Source: Hyphomicrobiales bacterium | GTDB taxonomy: Bacteria; Pseudomonadota; Alphaproteobacteria; Rhizobiales; Beijerinckiaceae | Length of the DNA stretch: 55,838 nt | Assembly (NCBI GenBank): GCA_947455645.1 | Contig: CANGPA010000007.1 | Coordinates: 1 to 55,838, forward strand | Direction of reading: 5' to 3' | In this document: in pieces, positions 26,179 to 34,849 of the stretch | Layout: every line of letters starts with the position of its first letter | Position numbering within the stretch: position 1 is the first letter of the stretch | Notes under the pieces: model-generated | Database searches by the model: none | What the model saw: only the letters and a program-made list of their open reading frames with translations | What the model was told of the DNA's origin: nothing | Position numbers and translations under genes: made by a program

Positions 26179-28473
26179 TTATGCGGCTTCCTCAAGCGAA
26201 GGGCCTGCGCGGATGGGAAACCGCACGAGTACTGTTGTACCGGAGCCTTCGGTTGATCGAATGGTCAGGCTGCCGCCGTGAAGTTCAGCAAAAGACCGCG
26301 CAATCGCAAGACCGAGACCCGCGCCTTCGGTCGGATGGCGTGCATCCATCGCAACCCATTCAAACGGACGACCGAGCTTGGCCAGTGCGTCTTTGGGAAT
26401 GCCGATCCCAGTATCTTCGACATAAAGATTGATCGCACCGGAAACTTCACGCGTTGTGACCGAGATGCGGCCGCCCTCGAATGTAAATTTCAGCGCATTG
26501 GACAAAAGATGTGTGAGAATGCGACCAATGGCACGGCGATCCGCAAGCAGGGGCGTTTGATCAGAGAAATTGGCTGAAATCTTGAGGCCTTTTTGTTCGG
26601 CCTCGTCGCGAATGGCATCAACCGCTTCGCGTGCGGCATCGCTCAAAATCATCGGACGTTTATCGATGCGGATTTTTCCGGCTTCAAGCTCGGCCATATC
26701 GAGAATGTCAGCAATGATTGTTAGAAGGGATTGACCGCTCTTGGTGATGTCGTGGCAATAATCCTTGTATTTCGGATGACCGATGGTGCCATAAAGCTCG
26801 GCTTCCATAATTTCTGAGAAACCAAGAATGGCGTTCAGTGGCGTCCGCAATTCATGACTCATTTTGGCAAGGAATTCGCTTTTCGCACGGTTGGCGCTTT
26901 CGGCTTCCGCTTTTTGCTCGAGATAGCGTTCGGCCAATTGCGTTAATTGTTCGGCTTGTGTTTCAAGCGTGAGGCGTGAGCGACGAAGATCAGAAATTGT
27001 TGCGGTGAGTTTACGCTCGGATTCAAGAAAGCGCTGCTCTTGAGTTTTGAGCGCTGTAATATCGGTGCCGACCGAAACCGATCCCCCGTCTTTGGTACGC
27101 CGTTCATTAACCTGTAACCAGCGACCATCCGCTAAATTCAATTCATAAGAGCGTGCCTGATCACTATCAGATCCCGCAAGATCGGTTTGAAGGCCCGGCG
27201 TTGCCCGTTGAAGCCACGGCTTGATCACATCATAAGAAGTACCGCGCATCGTGATTTCGGAGGGTAGGGCATGGAGATCACGAAATTTCGAATTGCAAAC
27301 GATCAAGCGATTGTCGCGATCCCATAACACAAAGGCCTCGCCGATTGATTCAATCGCATCATGCAGACGCAGATCAGCAGTTGCTGACTCAGCCGCAGCC
27401 CGGCGTTGCTCACTAATATCAACCGCAATACCGATGAGATGCGTGCCGCCCCTGGCTTGATCATGGACGAGTTCTGCGCGCGCACGCACCCATACCCAAG
27501 AGCCGTCGGCTGAACGAATACGAAAGGCCTGATCCACCGTATCGGCCCGATCATCGGCAAGGCGGTCAGCCAATTGATAAAGATCGCTATCATCAGGGTG
27601 AACAAGCGCATTCACCTCGCCAAATGACATGAACTCGGCCTGTCTTTGATAGCCCAGCATGTCATACATTGAGTCAGACCAGAAAATGGTTCCGCGCGCG
27701 ATATCCCAATCCCATAGTCCGCAGCGTCCGCGATTTAATGCCAGATCGAGCCGGTCTTTCACGTTTGAAAGAATGGCATCTGATTGCCGCGCACGCCAGG
27801 CCTGCCAATACCATGCAAGGCTCAAAGCGAGGATCAACAAGGTGGCGCTGCCAATGAGGGCGGCTTCTTGCAACATCTGCCGCGACCATTGAGAGAGGCC
27901 TGCGTCGAGAGGCGCGATTAGGATCACTTCACCAAAAGGTGCAGGCAGACGCGTGGTTGAAATCAGGGCATCGCGCCCATCATTCAAAATAATGCGCGAA
28001 AGTGCTGTTCCAGACTCATGACGCGTTGAAACCGGTGCAACGGGAATAAAAGCCGGTGCCGTGGTGACAGGCATGGTTGCGCGTACCAATCCGGTCTCAT
28101 CGGTTAAAGCAAAAATTCGCTCATGATCAAACATGCGATCGGGCACGCTTTTCATCAACAAAGCCTGCCAATTGCCGAGATTGGCCGCGCCGCGTTCATC
28201 GAGACTGTGGCTGATGTCAGCGCGGATCAGCGCGCTAGTTAATTCAAGATCATTGGTGATGGCGCCAATCGCATCCATCTGCGTGGTTGTTGCATGTTGC
28301 CAGCCGGCAAAGCCGAGGGCGCCCAAGCATAACAAAGTGAGTGCGGGAACAAGACGACGCAACAAGGGTTCAATGGCGAGCGCACGATTATAGGCTGGGC
28401 TTACCAGCGAGCGTGCCAGTCCTTGAATCGTGCCTGCACGCGCGCGTGCGCTGGCCACGTCATTGTGCGCCAT
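26179..28473 (-). CDS. PAS-domain sensor histidine kinase
   Basis: Histidine kinase of 764 residues with no response regulator beside it. A membrane segment at about 43-63 and another near 200-222 (ALIGSATLLILALSLAWYWQAW) enclose a periplasmic sensor of about 140 residues. Two PAS domains follow: about 240-345 (LALNRGRCGLWDWDIARGTIFWSDSMYDMLGY...VWVRARAELVHD) and 358-465 (HDAIESIGEAFVLWDRDNRLIVCN). A coiled coil leads to the H-box KSEFLAKMSHELRTPLNAILGFSEIM; N-box LSNALKFTF, DTGIGIP and GAGLGLAIAR complete the ATPase domain. It resembles DivL/PleC-like cell-cycle kinases of alphaproteobacteria in layout, but specific function is not assignable. Confidence 0.9.
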   Translation of the reverse strand: MAHNDVASARARAGTIQGLARSLVSPAYNRALAIEPLLRRLVPALTLLCLGALGFAGWQHATTTQMDAIGAITNDLELTSALIRADISHSLDERGAANLGNWQALLMKSVPDRMFDHERIFALTDETGLVRATMPVTTAPAFIPVAPVSTRHESGTALSRIILNDGRDALISTTRLPAPFGEVILIAPLDAGLSQWSRQMLQEAALIGSATLLILALSLAWYWQAWRARQSDAILSNVKDRLDLALNRGRCGLWDWDIARGTIFWSDSMYDMLGYQRQAEFMSFGEVNALVHPDDSDLYQLADRLADDRADTVDQAFRIRSADGSWVWVRARAELVHDQARGGTHLIGIAVDISEQRRAAAESATADLRLHDAIESIGEAFVLWDRDNRLIVCNSKFRDLHALPSEITMRGTSYDVIKPWLQRATPGLQTDLAGSDSDQARSYELNLADGRWLQVNERRTKDGGSVSVGTDITALKTQEQRFLESERKLTATISDLRRSRLTLETQAEQLTQLAERYLEQKAEAESANRAKSEFLAKMSHELRTPLNAILGFSEIMEAELYGTIGHPKYKDYCHDITKSGQSLLTIIADILDMAELEAGKIRIDKRPMILSDAAREAVDAIRDEAEQKGLKISANFSDQTPLLADRRAIGRILTHLLSNALKFTFEGGRISVTTREVSGAINLYVEDTGIGIPKDALAKLGRPFEWVAMDARHPTEGAGLGLAIARSFAELHGGSLTIRSTEGSGTTVLVRFPIRAGPSLEEAA

Positions 28474-28648
28474 CGATCCACCCTTCGGTTTCGACCCGTG
28501 ATCATCGGCGCTTGCTGCCCCCAGCCGCCCGAATCACCCGCATCTGAATCGCGACGAGGTGATTTGTCCAGAGTTTAACAAAGGGTTGATAAAATTTTTT
28601 TGAGGCGCTTACGGCGCGCGCGGATCAAGTCTTTGATTTTGAATCTGT

Positions 28649-31285
28649 TTATGACTCATGCGCTAAACTACGTGTAACGATGTCGGACACGTCGGGAGAG
28701 AGATTTTCACCCGATGCGATGCGCCTGAGTGCTTTTTCCGCATGCGCGCGGCGCGTGGACTCGAGCCCTCGCCAGCTTTTAAATGCGCCTAGAATACGCG
28801 CGGCCACTTGCGGATTTGAACGATCCGTCTCCATCACAATATCGGCCACAAAGGCATAGCCCTTGCCATCAGCACGGTTGAATTGTGAAAGATTGGACAT
28901 TGCAAAGGCGCCGACCAAGGCGCGCAAGCGGTTCGGGTTCGATTTTGAAAAACCGGGATGGTCCATCAAACGATGAATGCGGTCCAGTGTTTCGGCTTCA
29001 GGAAGAGACGCTTGCAGCGAGAACCATTTATCAAGAACAAGAGCATCGCCTTCAAAGCGATGCGCAAAATCGGCAAGCATCGTCTCACGCATCTGCCCCG
29101 CATGTTGGGCAATCACAGCGAGCGCACCGAACCGGTCTGTCATATTGTCCGCGGCACGATATTGCGCTTCCGCGAGCGGCAAGCCGCGCGTTGGATCGCC
29201 TGCCGTTAATAAATCCAGCGCGATATTGCGCAGCGCGCGCCGTCCCGCACTGGCAGCATCGGGTGAATAGCTCTTTTGGCTTGCCAGCGCCGTGACGCAG
29301 TGGTGCAAAGCATCGCCGATGGACGCGCCAATGGTTTTGCGCAACGCCAAGCGGGCATCGCGAATGGCATCAGGATCAATGTCTTGTCCAATCTCACGCG
29401 CAATATCCGCTTCGGACGGGAGTGAAAGCACTTGCGCGATAAAGGCATGGTCGCTTCCACCCAATACGGTTTGAAGCGCTTCGGCAAAGCGGGGCTCAAT
29501 GTCAAAGCGCTGTCCGGCACGCAAGGCCGCAACACCCGCTTTCAACAGACGCGTTGCAAAGCCTTGAGCGGCCTGCCAGCGATTGAAGGGATCGCGATCA
29601 TGCGCCAGCAAGGTCAACAGATCGGTTTCATCCAACGCATGATCGAGAATGACGGGGGCTGAGAATTCTCGAAGCGCCGATAGAATCGGCTTTTGTTCAA
29701 GCCCTTCGAAAATCAACTCAGCCGCGGCGGTATCCAAAATGAAGACACCCTTTTCCACAACGCCTGAAGCAGGTGTGAGCGTTAGTTCAGCACCGTTTTG
29801 ATCCAAAAAGCCCATCGCAATCGGGATGACCATCGGTTCTTTTTTTGTCTGTCCGGGTGTTGCGGGTGTGGCTTGTTTCAAGCGTAGGGTCCAGCGCTTT
29901 GCTTTCGGTTCGAAGTGTTCTTCAATGGTCACGCGCGGTGTGCCGGCCTGTCCATACCAACGCGCAAATGCGTGAAGATCTTTTCCGCTGGCGTCCTCAA
30001 AACAGTGAATGAAATCTTCAATCGTTGCGGCGGTACCGTCGCAGCGCGACAAATAAAGCGCCATGCCTGCTTTGAAGGCCTCTGCACCGAGAATGCATTT
30101 CAACATACGAATAAGTTCGGCGCCTTTTTCATAGACGGTCGGCGTATAAAAATTATTGATCTCTCTATATTCATTCGGGCGCACCGGATGGGCAAGCGGT
30201 CCGCCGTCTTCGATGAATTGTTGGGCGCGCAGATTGCGCACGTCCGAAATGCGCTTGACCGCGCGTGAGCGTTGATCGGCGGTAAATTCTTGATCACGGA
30301 AAACCGTCAACCCTTCCTTCAGACACAATTGAAACCAATCGCGGCAGGTAATGCGATTGCCGGTCCAATTGTGGAAATACTCATGCGCAATAATCGCTTC
30401 AATGTTGAGATAATCGGTGTCGGTCGCCGTTTCGGGACTGGCAAGAATATATTTATCGTTAAAAATGTTGAGGCCTTTATTTTCCATGGCCCCCATATTG
30501 AAGTCAGATACGGCAACGATGTTGAACACATCGAGATCATATTCGCAGCCGAAGACGTCCTCATCCCATTTCATGGACCGAATTAAAGCATCCAGCGCAT
30601 AGCCCGCGCGGTTTTCTTTGCCCGTTTCTACATAAATACCGAGATCAACTTTGCGCCCCGAGCGGGTGATAAATTGTCCGCCCACTTTTCCTAATCGGCC
30701 GCCAACCAAAGCGAAAAGATAAGATGGTTTGGGATGCGGGTCATGCCAGAGCGCGAAATGCCAACCGTCGGCAAGATCACCGGCCTCGATCAAATTGCCA
30801 TTGCCAAGCAGAACCGGCACATCATCTTTTTTGGCAACAATGCGTGTGGTGTACACGGCCATCACGTCGGGGCGATCGAGGAAATAGGTGATGCGACGAA
30901 ACCCTTCCGCCTCGCATTGCGTGCAATAATTTCCCGATGACCGATAAAGCCCCATCAATTGCGTATTGGCGGCTGGGTTGAGGCGTGTGACAATCTTTAA
31001 CGTGAAGCGCCCCGATGGCGGCGCAATTATTGTAAGTGTTTTGTCCGTGAGCGTGATGTCGGTCGGCCCCACAGGGCGCCCATCAATCGAGAGCGATTCG
31101 AGCATGAGGTCATCGCCATCGAGCACCAAGGGCCCGCCGCCGCCCTCGGATGGCACAAACACGCTCTCGGTCACGACGCGCGTATTGGCATCGTCAAGCG
31201 TCACGTCGAGATGAACCGATTCGATGCGCCAAAGCGGAGGCGTATAGTCGGAAAGGCGGATGGTGTGAGGCAAATCAGTGCGCAT
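28649..31285 (-). CDS. pepN: aminopeptidase N
   Basis: M1-family zinc aminopeptidase of 878 residues, cytosolic, removing N-terminal residues from peptides. The exopeptidase motif GAMENKG is present, and the zinc site HEYFHNWTGNR (HExxH near residue 299) followed 18 residues later by the third ligand Glu in KEGLTVFRDQEF. Length and the C-terminal helical domain match the E. coli PepN type. It lies 106 bp downstream of the cation-efflux gene on the same strand, with a dyad in the gap. Confidence 0.96.
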   Translation of the reverse strand: MRTDLPHTIRLSDYTPPLWRIESVHLDVTLDDANTRVVTESVFVPSEGGGGPLVLDGDDLMLESLSIDGRPVGPTDITLTDKTLTIIAPPSGRFTLKIVTRLNPAANTQLMGLYRSSGNYCTQCEAEGFRRITYFLDRPDVMAVYTTRIVAKKDDVPVLLGNGNLIEAGDLADGWHFALWHDPHPKPSYLFALVGGRLGKVGGQFITRSGRKVDLGIYVETGKENRAGYALDALIRSMKWDEDVFGCEYDLDVFNIVAVSDFNMGAMENKGLNIFNDKYILASPETATDTDYLNIEAIIAHEYFHNWTGNRITCRDWFQLCLKEGLTVFRDQEFTADQRSRAVKRISDVRNLRAQQFIEDGGPLAHPVRPNEYREINNFYTPTVYEKGAELIRMLKCILGAEAFKAGMALYLSRCDGTAATIEDFIHCFEDASGKDLHAFARWYGQAGTPRVTIEEHFEPKAKRWTLRLKQATPATPGQTKKEPMVIPIAMGFLDQNGAELTLTPASGVVEKGVFILDTAAAELIFEGLEQKPILSALREFSAPVILDHALDETDLLTLLAHDRDPFNRWQAAQGFATRLLKAGVAALRAGQRFDIEPRFAEALQTVLGGSDHAFIAQVLSLPSEADIAREIGQDIDPDAIRDARLALRKTIGASIGDALHHCVTALASQKSYSPDAASAGRRALRNIALDLLTAGDPTRGLPLAEAQYRAADNMTDRFGALAVIAQHAGQMRETMLADFAHRFEGDALVLDKWFSLQASLPEAETLDRIHRLMDHPGFSKSNPNRLRALVGAFAMSNLSQFNRADGKGYAFVADIVMETDRSNPQVAARILGAFKSWRGLESTRRAHAEKALRRIASGENLSPDVSDIVTRSLAHES

Positions 31286-31318
31286 TGACGAGGTTCACTC
31301 TAGTTCGGATTCAAGTGA

Positions 31319-31333
31319 GCCCCATATAGGGGC
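31319..31333. promoter_or_regulatory. inverted repeat upstream of pepN
   Basis: GCCCC-ATATA-GGGGC, a 5-5-5 dyad 34 bp before the pepN start codon on the minus strand. The AT centre flanked by GC arms resembles an operator overlapping a promoter. Confidence 0.3.
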
Positions 31334-31391
31334 AGAATCACAGGGCGGTCGAGCCGATTTCGGTCCGTATGGCCCGAATGCCGGGCAGCCT

Positions 31392-32771
31392 TTACGATTG
31401 TGCAGAGCGGACGGGTTCCGTATGGCTGACAATCCGCAAAATGTTCGGAATATCGTTTTTGACGCCATGTTCGAGCCGATCCACCGCCTCGTGAACGCTT
31501 GTGACGTCGAGGTGTGGCTCAACGCGGCAATGATAATTCACAACAAGGCCATGGCCGGTTTCGCGAACACGGACGCTATGCACATCGCTGATGGTGCCGC
31601 TTGCGCGTGCATGCAGCGTCAGCGATTGGGTCACCTGGCTTTTTGTCGCCTCATCCGTATCTTTGCCCATCAGGCTTGATACGACCAGCGGCTCGATATG
31701 CGTTTCCACTTCCGTCTCTGGGCCCAATTCTTCACGGATGGCGTGTTCCAGCTGGCTTGCTGTTGCATGAGCATCGCCGAGGCTCGTGTGACCATCGACT
31801 TCAAGATCAAGACTGACCGAAAGGCGATCGGTCAAATTTTGAACGGTGACATGATGCACCGGCACGCGGCGCTTCGCAGCGATCAGCAAAACACGTTCTA
31901 GAATTGTTTCTTCATCAAGCGCGCGCGGTGTCGCGGTAATTGTGACGCGCGCCTCGGGAAATGAGTTTTGAATCTCAGAGGTCATCGAGTCTTTGAGAAT
32001 AGCAAGACGATCAAGCGGCATGCTGCGCGCAACGGCAATGGCCACTTCGATAAAGACATCCGAACCCGACTGCCTTACGCGCACATCTTCGACTGCAACC
32101 ACACCCGCAAGTGCAGTAATTTTATCATGGATCGCGATGGCTGATCCGGCAGGCGCTGCATCTAAAAGCGTATCGAGCGTGCGGCGTGCCAACCGAAATC
32201 CTGCAATACCGATGAAGAGTGCGACACCCACAGCCACAAGCGCATCCGCTTCAGGGAAGCCCAGCGCCGCCGCGCCGAAAGCCAGCAATACAAGAACCGA
32301 ATTGATCAGGTCCGATGAAAAATGCAACGCATCGGCCGCAAGCGCTTCGCTGCGTGTTTCTTTAGCGACACGGTTCAGCGTCCACCAGCGCCAGGCGTCA
32401 ATGGCGATCGAGCCGAGAAGCACCGCAATCGCTGACCAATGGATCGAGAGGGTGGTCGTGTCCTGCCAAAGCCGCCGGATACCCTCAATCGCAACGGCAC
32501 CGGAGAGGAGGAATAAAAGGCCTGTTTCGGCAAGCGCCGCAATTGATTCGACTTTTCCATGGCCATAGTGATGCACATCATCGGCAGGCTTGGCGGCGGC
32601 CCGAATCGCGAGCCATGTCATCGTGGTCGCGGCGACATCAAGCAGGCTGTGTGCGGCGTCTGAAATTAAGGCCAACGATCCTGTGGCGAAACCGGCCGCG
32701 CCTTTGCCCAGCGTGATCACAACACTCGCCAAAATTGACGAAAGCGCCGCGTTTTCCTTGATGTTCGACAT
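31392..32771 (-). CDS. cation diffusion facilitator with three C-terminal dimerisation-like repeats
   Basis: CDF family metal exporter of 459 residues; most members are near 300. The membrane part (1-205) holds both metal-site motifs, His41-x3-Asp45 (DAAHSLLD) and His150-x3-Asp154 (LHFSSD), and HHYGHGKVE typical of the family. After it come three segments resembling the cytoplasmic ferredoxin-like (ZT-dimer) domain, starting near residues 225 (VEDVRVRQSGSDVFIEVAIAV), 300 (HHVTVQNLTDRLSVSLDLEV) and 385 (VHSVRVRETGHGLVVNYHCRV). HxxxD sites suggest zinc, iron or manganese as substrate. Divergent from glyoxalase I. Confidence 0.9.
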   Translation of the reverse strand: MSNIKENAALSSILASVVITLGKGAAGFATGSLALISDAAHSLLDVAATTMTWLAIRAAAKPADDVHHYGHGKVESIAALAETGLLFLLSGAVAIEGIRRLWQDTTTLSIHWSAIAVLLGSIAIDAWRWWTLNRVAKETRSEALAADALHFSSDLINSVLVLLAFGAAALGFPEADALVAVGVALFIGIAGFRLARRTLDTLLDAAPAGSAIAIHDKITALAGVVAVEDVRVRQSGSDVFIEVAIAVARSMPLDRLAILKDSMTSEIQNSFPEARVTITATPRALDEETILERVLLIAAKRRVPVHHVTVQNLTDRLSVSLDLEVDGHTSLGDAHATASQLEHAIREELGPETEVETHIEPLVVSSLMGKDTDEATKSQVTQSLTLHARASGTISDVHSVRVRETGHGLVVNYHCRVEPHLDVTSVHEAVDRLEHGVKNDIPNILRIVSHTEPVRSAQS

Positions 32772-32957
32772 GGTTTCCTCAGGTCGCTCGCATCGTGGAC
32801 CTAGTCCCTTTGCGCCTTTGGGTCAATTCGGGTGCCATCGACCATGATCGGAAAGGGTTTTTGCCAGTGGATTTGAGGCCATGCTCGGGCTATGTGTTTT
32901 CTGTGATTTTAAGTCCCGCAATCAAAAGGGACCAAAGGCGGGTAGGAGCAGGCGACG

Positions 32958-33401
32958 ATGATGGAATATCTTCATACGATGGTGCGCGTTGGCAATCTCG
33001 AAGCCGCACTTGATTTTTATTGCAACAAGATGGGTCTCGTTGAAGTCCGCCGGTCTGAAAATGAGAAGGGTCGGTTCACACTCGTCTTTTTGATCGCGCC
33101 GGGTGACCGAGCACGGTTTTCTGAAACAAACGCGCCCGCTCTTGAGCTCACTTATAATTGGGATGAGCATGACTATACGGGTGGCCGTAATTTTGGTCAT
33201 CTCGCCTATCGTGTTGATGATATTTACGCCTATTGCAAAGAGCTGATGGAGAAGGGTGTCACCATCAACCGGCCTCCGCGTGATGGCCGCATGGCCTTTA
33301 TCAAATCACCCGATGGCATTTCGGTTGAGCTCTTGCAGCGCGGTGACGCGTTACCGGCGGCCGAGCCTTGGCTCTCCATGCCTAATACAGGCACTTGGTA
33401 A
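32958..33401 (+). CDS. gloA: lactoylglutathione lyase (glyoxalase I)
   Basis: Converts the methylglyoxal-glutathione adduct to lactoylglutathione. 147 residues, a two-module glyoxalase fold. The four metal ligands are in place: His6 (YLHTMVRV), Glu63 (ALELTYNW), His81 (GHLAYRV) and Glu124 (SVELLQ). Two consecutive ATGs (32958 and 32961) follow GTAGGAG. It lies 30 bp upstream of the galM-like gene and may share its transcript with the purine genes. Confidence 0.93.
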   Translation: MMEYLHTMVRVGNLEAALDFYCNKMGLVEVRRSENEKGRFTLVFLIAPGDRARFSETNAPALELTYNWDEHDYTGGRNFGHLAYRVDDIYAYCKELMEKGVTINRPPRDGRMAFIKSPDGISVELLQRGDALPAAEPWLSMPNTGTW

Positions 33402-33431
33402 AACACTATTACACAATAAAGGGAGGAAGGG

Positions 33432-34445
33432 ATGAGCAAGGCGCTATTTGGTGAAGCGGCTGGCGAACCCGTTTATGATTTACGCATTCGCTCCAAAGCG
33501 GGTGCGGAAGCCTCCATTCTCAATTGGGGTGCGGTCATACGCGATTTGAGCGTGCCGACACGCCATGGCCCGCAACGCGTTGTGCTTGGGCTTGATCGCC
33601 TTGAAGATTACATAAAACATTCACCGCATTTAGGCGCGCTTGCAGGGCGATTTGCCAATCGTATTCGCAATGGCCAATTCTCGATCGATGGTGAACCCTA
33701 TCAACTCGAAACCAATTTTCTCGGCAAACATAGTTTGCATGGCGGTGCGTCGGGCTTTGGCCGGAGGCCATGGCAAGTGGCCGCGCATGATGACGCATCG
33801 GTCACACTAACCTTGGTGTCGCCCGATGGCGATGGCGGCTATCCCGGCACGCTCACGACAACGGTCGTCTATCGCTTTATCGAGCCCTGCACCTTGCGTA
33901 CGGAGATCACGGCTGTGTGCGATAAGCCCACCATCATCAATTTGGCGTTGCACTCTTATTTTAATCTCGATGGGTCGGAGGACATTCTGGATCATCAACT
34001 CCAGATTGAATCCGATTTTATTTCGGTTGTGGATCCGGAATTGATCCCGACGGGTGAACTCAAACATGTCGCGGATACACCCTTTGATTTTCGCACATCA
34101 CGACCGATCTGGCATCAGGCTGCCGATGGTGGCTTGTTCCATTATGATCAGAATTTCATGCTGCGGACGCGTTCAGGTGACTTACGGCTTGCCGCGACGG
34201 CAAAGTCGGGGCGCAACGGTCTCACGCTTCAGGTGTTCACCACCGAGCCCTGCCTGCAATTCTATGATGCCAAAAATCTCAACGTGCCGGTTCCGGGCCT
34301 CGGCATGAAGCGGCTTGCCGCGCGCGCGGGCTTTTGTCTTGAGCCGCAAAATGTTCCCGATAGTCCCAACCGGGCGCATTTTCCCGATCCGGTGTTGAGG
34401 CCCACCGAAATTTATCGGCAAATTACGGATTATCGGTTCAGCTGA
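33432..34445 (+). CDS. galM: aldose 1-epimerase (galactose mutarotase) family protein
   Basis: Protein of 337 residues of the aldose epimerase family, which interconverts alpha and beta anomers of free sugars. The expected substrate and catalytic residues are visible: RFANRIRNGQF, His in KHSLHGG (about 99-102), His174 in ALHSYFNLDG and the Glu in CLEPQNVPDSPN (about 304). GGGAGG is 9 bases before the ATG. It is 59 bp upstream of uraH and no sugar genes are close; its inclusion in a uric-acid gene run is odd. The true substrate may not be galactose. Confidence 0.88.
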   Translation: MSKALFGEAAGEPVYDLRIRSKAGAEASILNWGAVIRDLSVPTRHGPQRVVLGLDRLEDYIKHSPHLGALAGRFANRIRNGQFSIDGEPYQLETNFLGKHSLHGGASGFGRRPWQVAAHDDASVTLTLVSPDGDGGYPGTLTTTVVYRFIEPCTLRTEITAVCDKPTIINLALHSYFNLDGSEDILDHQLQIESDFISVVDPELIPTGELKHVADTPFDFRTSRPIWHQAADGGLFHYDQNFMLRTRSGDLRLAATAKSGRNGLTLQVFTTEPCLQFYDAKNLNVPVPGLGMKRLAARAGFCLEPQNVPDSPNRAHFPDPVLRPTEIYRQITDYRFS

Positions 34446-34504
34446 GTGGGGGCAGTTCCTCTTGCCGCCTTCTTTCATTTGAAATTCTGAGGCATGATTG
34501 CGCG

Positions 34505-34846
34505 ATGAAATTGACAACGCATGTTCTTGATACCGCCCATGGGCGGCCAGCTGCGGGATTGGCCATTACACTCACGCGGTTGAGTGATGGGGTGGTACTC
34601 AAATCCCTGCGTACAAATGCGGATGGGCGGGCGGATGCGCCTTTGCTCGAAAGCGATGCCTTTGCCTTCGGCACCTATGAGCTGTCTTTTGCGGTTGGCG
34701 ATTATTTTCGGGCCTTGGGTCTGGCGCTGCCGGATCCGGCATTTCTTGATCTTGTGCCTATCCGGTTCGGCATTTCAGAGATGAAGCATTACCATGTGCC
34801 ACTTCTCGTTTCGCCCTATAGTTTTTCAACCTATCGCGGGAGTTGA
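34505..34846 (+). CDS. uraH: 5-hydroxyisourate hydrolase (transthyretin-like)
   Basis: Hydrolyses 5-hydroxyisourate to OHCU, the second step from urate to allantoin. 113 residues, the usual compact length. Catalytic residues are in place: His6 (LTTHVLD), Arg42 (ADGRADAPLL), His97 (KHYHVPLLVSPYSFSTY) and the family's C-terminal YRGS at 110-113. It is followed after 3 bp by xdhA, and its enzyme partners puuD and uraD are further down the same strand. Confidence 0.95.
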   Translation: MKLTTHVLDTAHGRPAAGLAITLTRLSDGVVLKSLRTNADGRADAPLLESDAFAFGTYELSFAVGDYFRALGLALPDPAFLDLVPIRFGISEMKHYHVPLLVSPYSFSTYRGS

Positions 34847-34849
34847 ACC

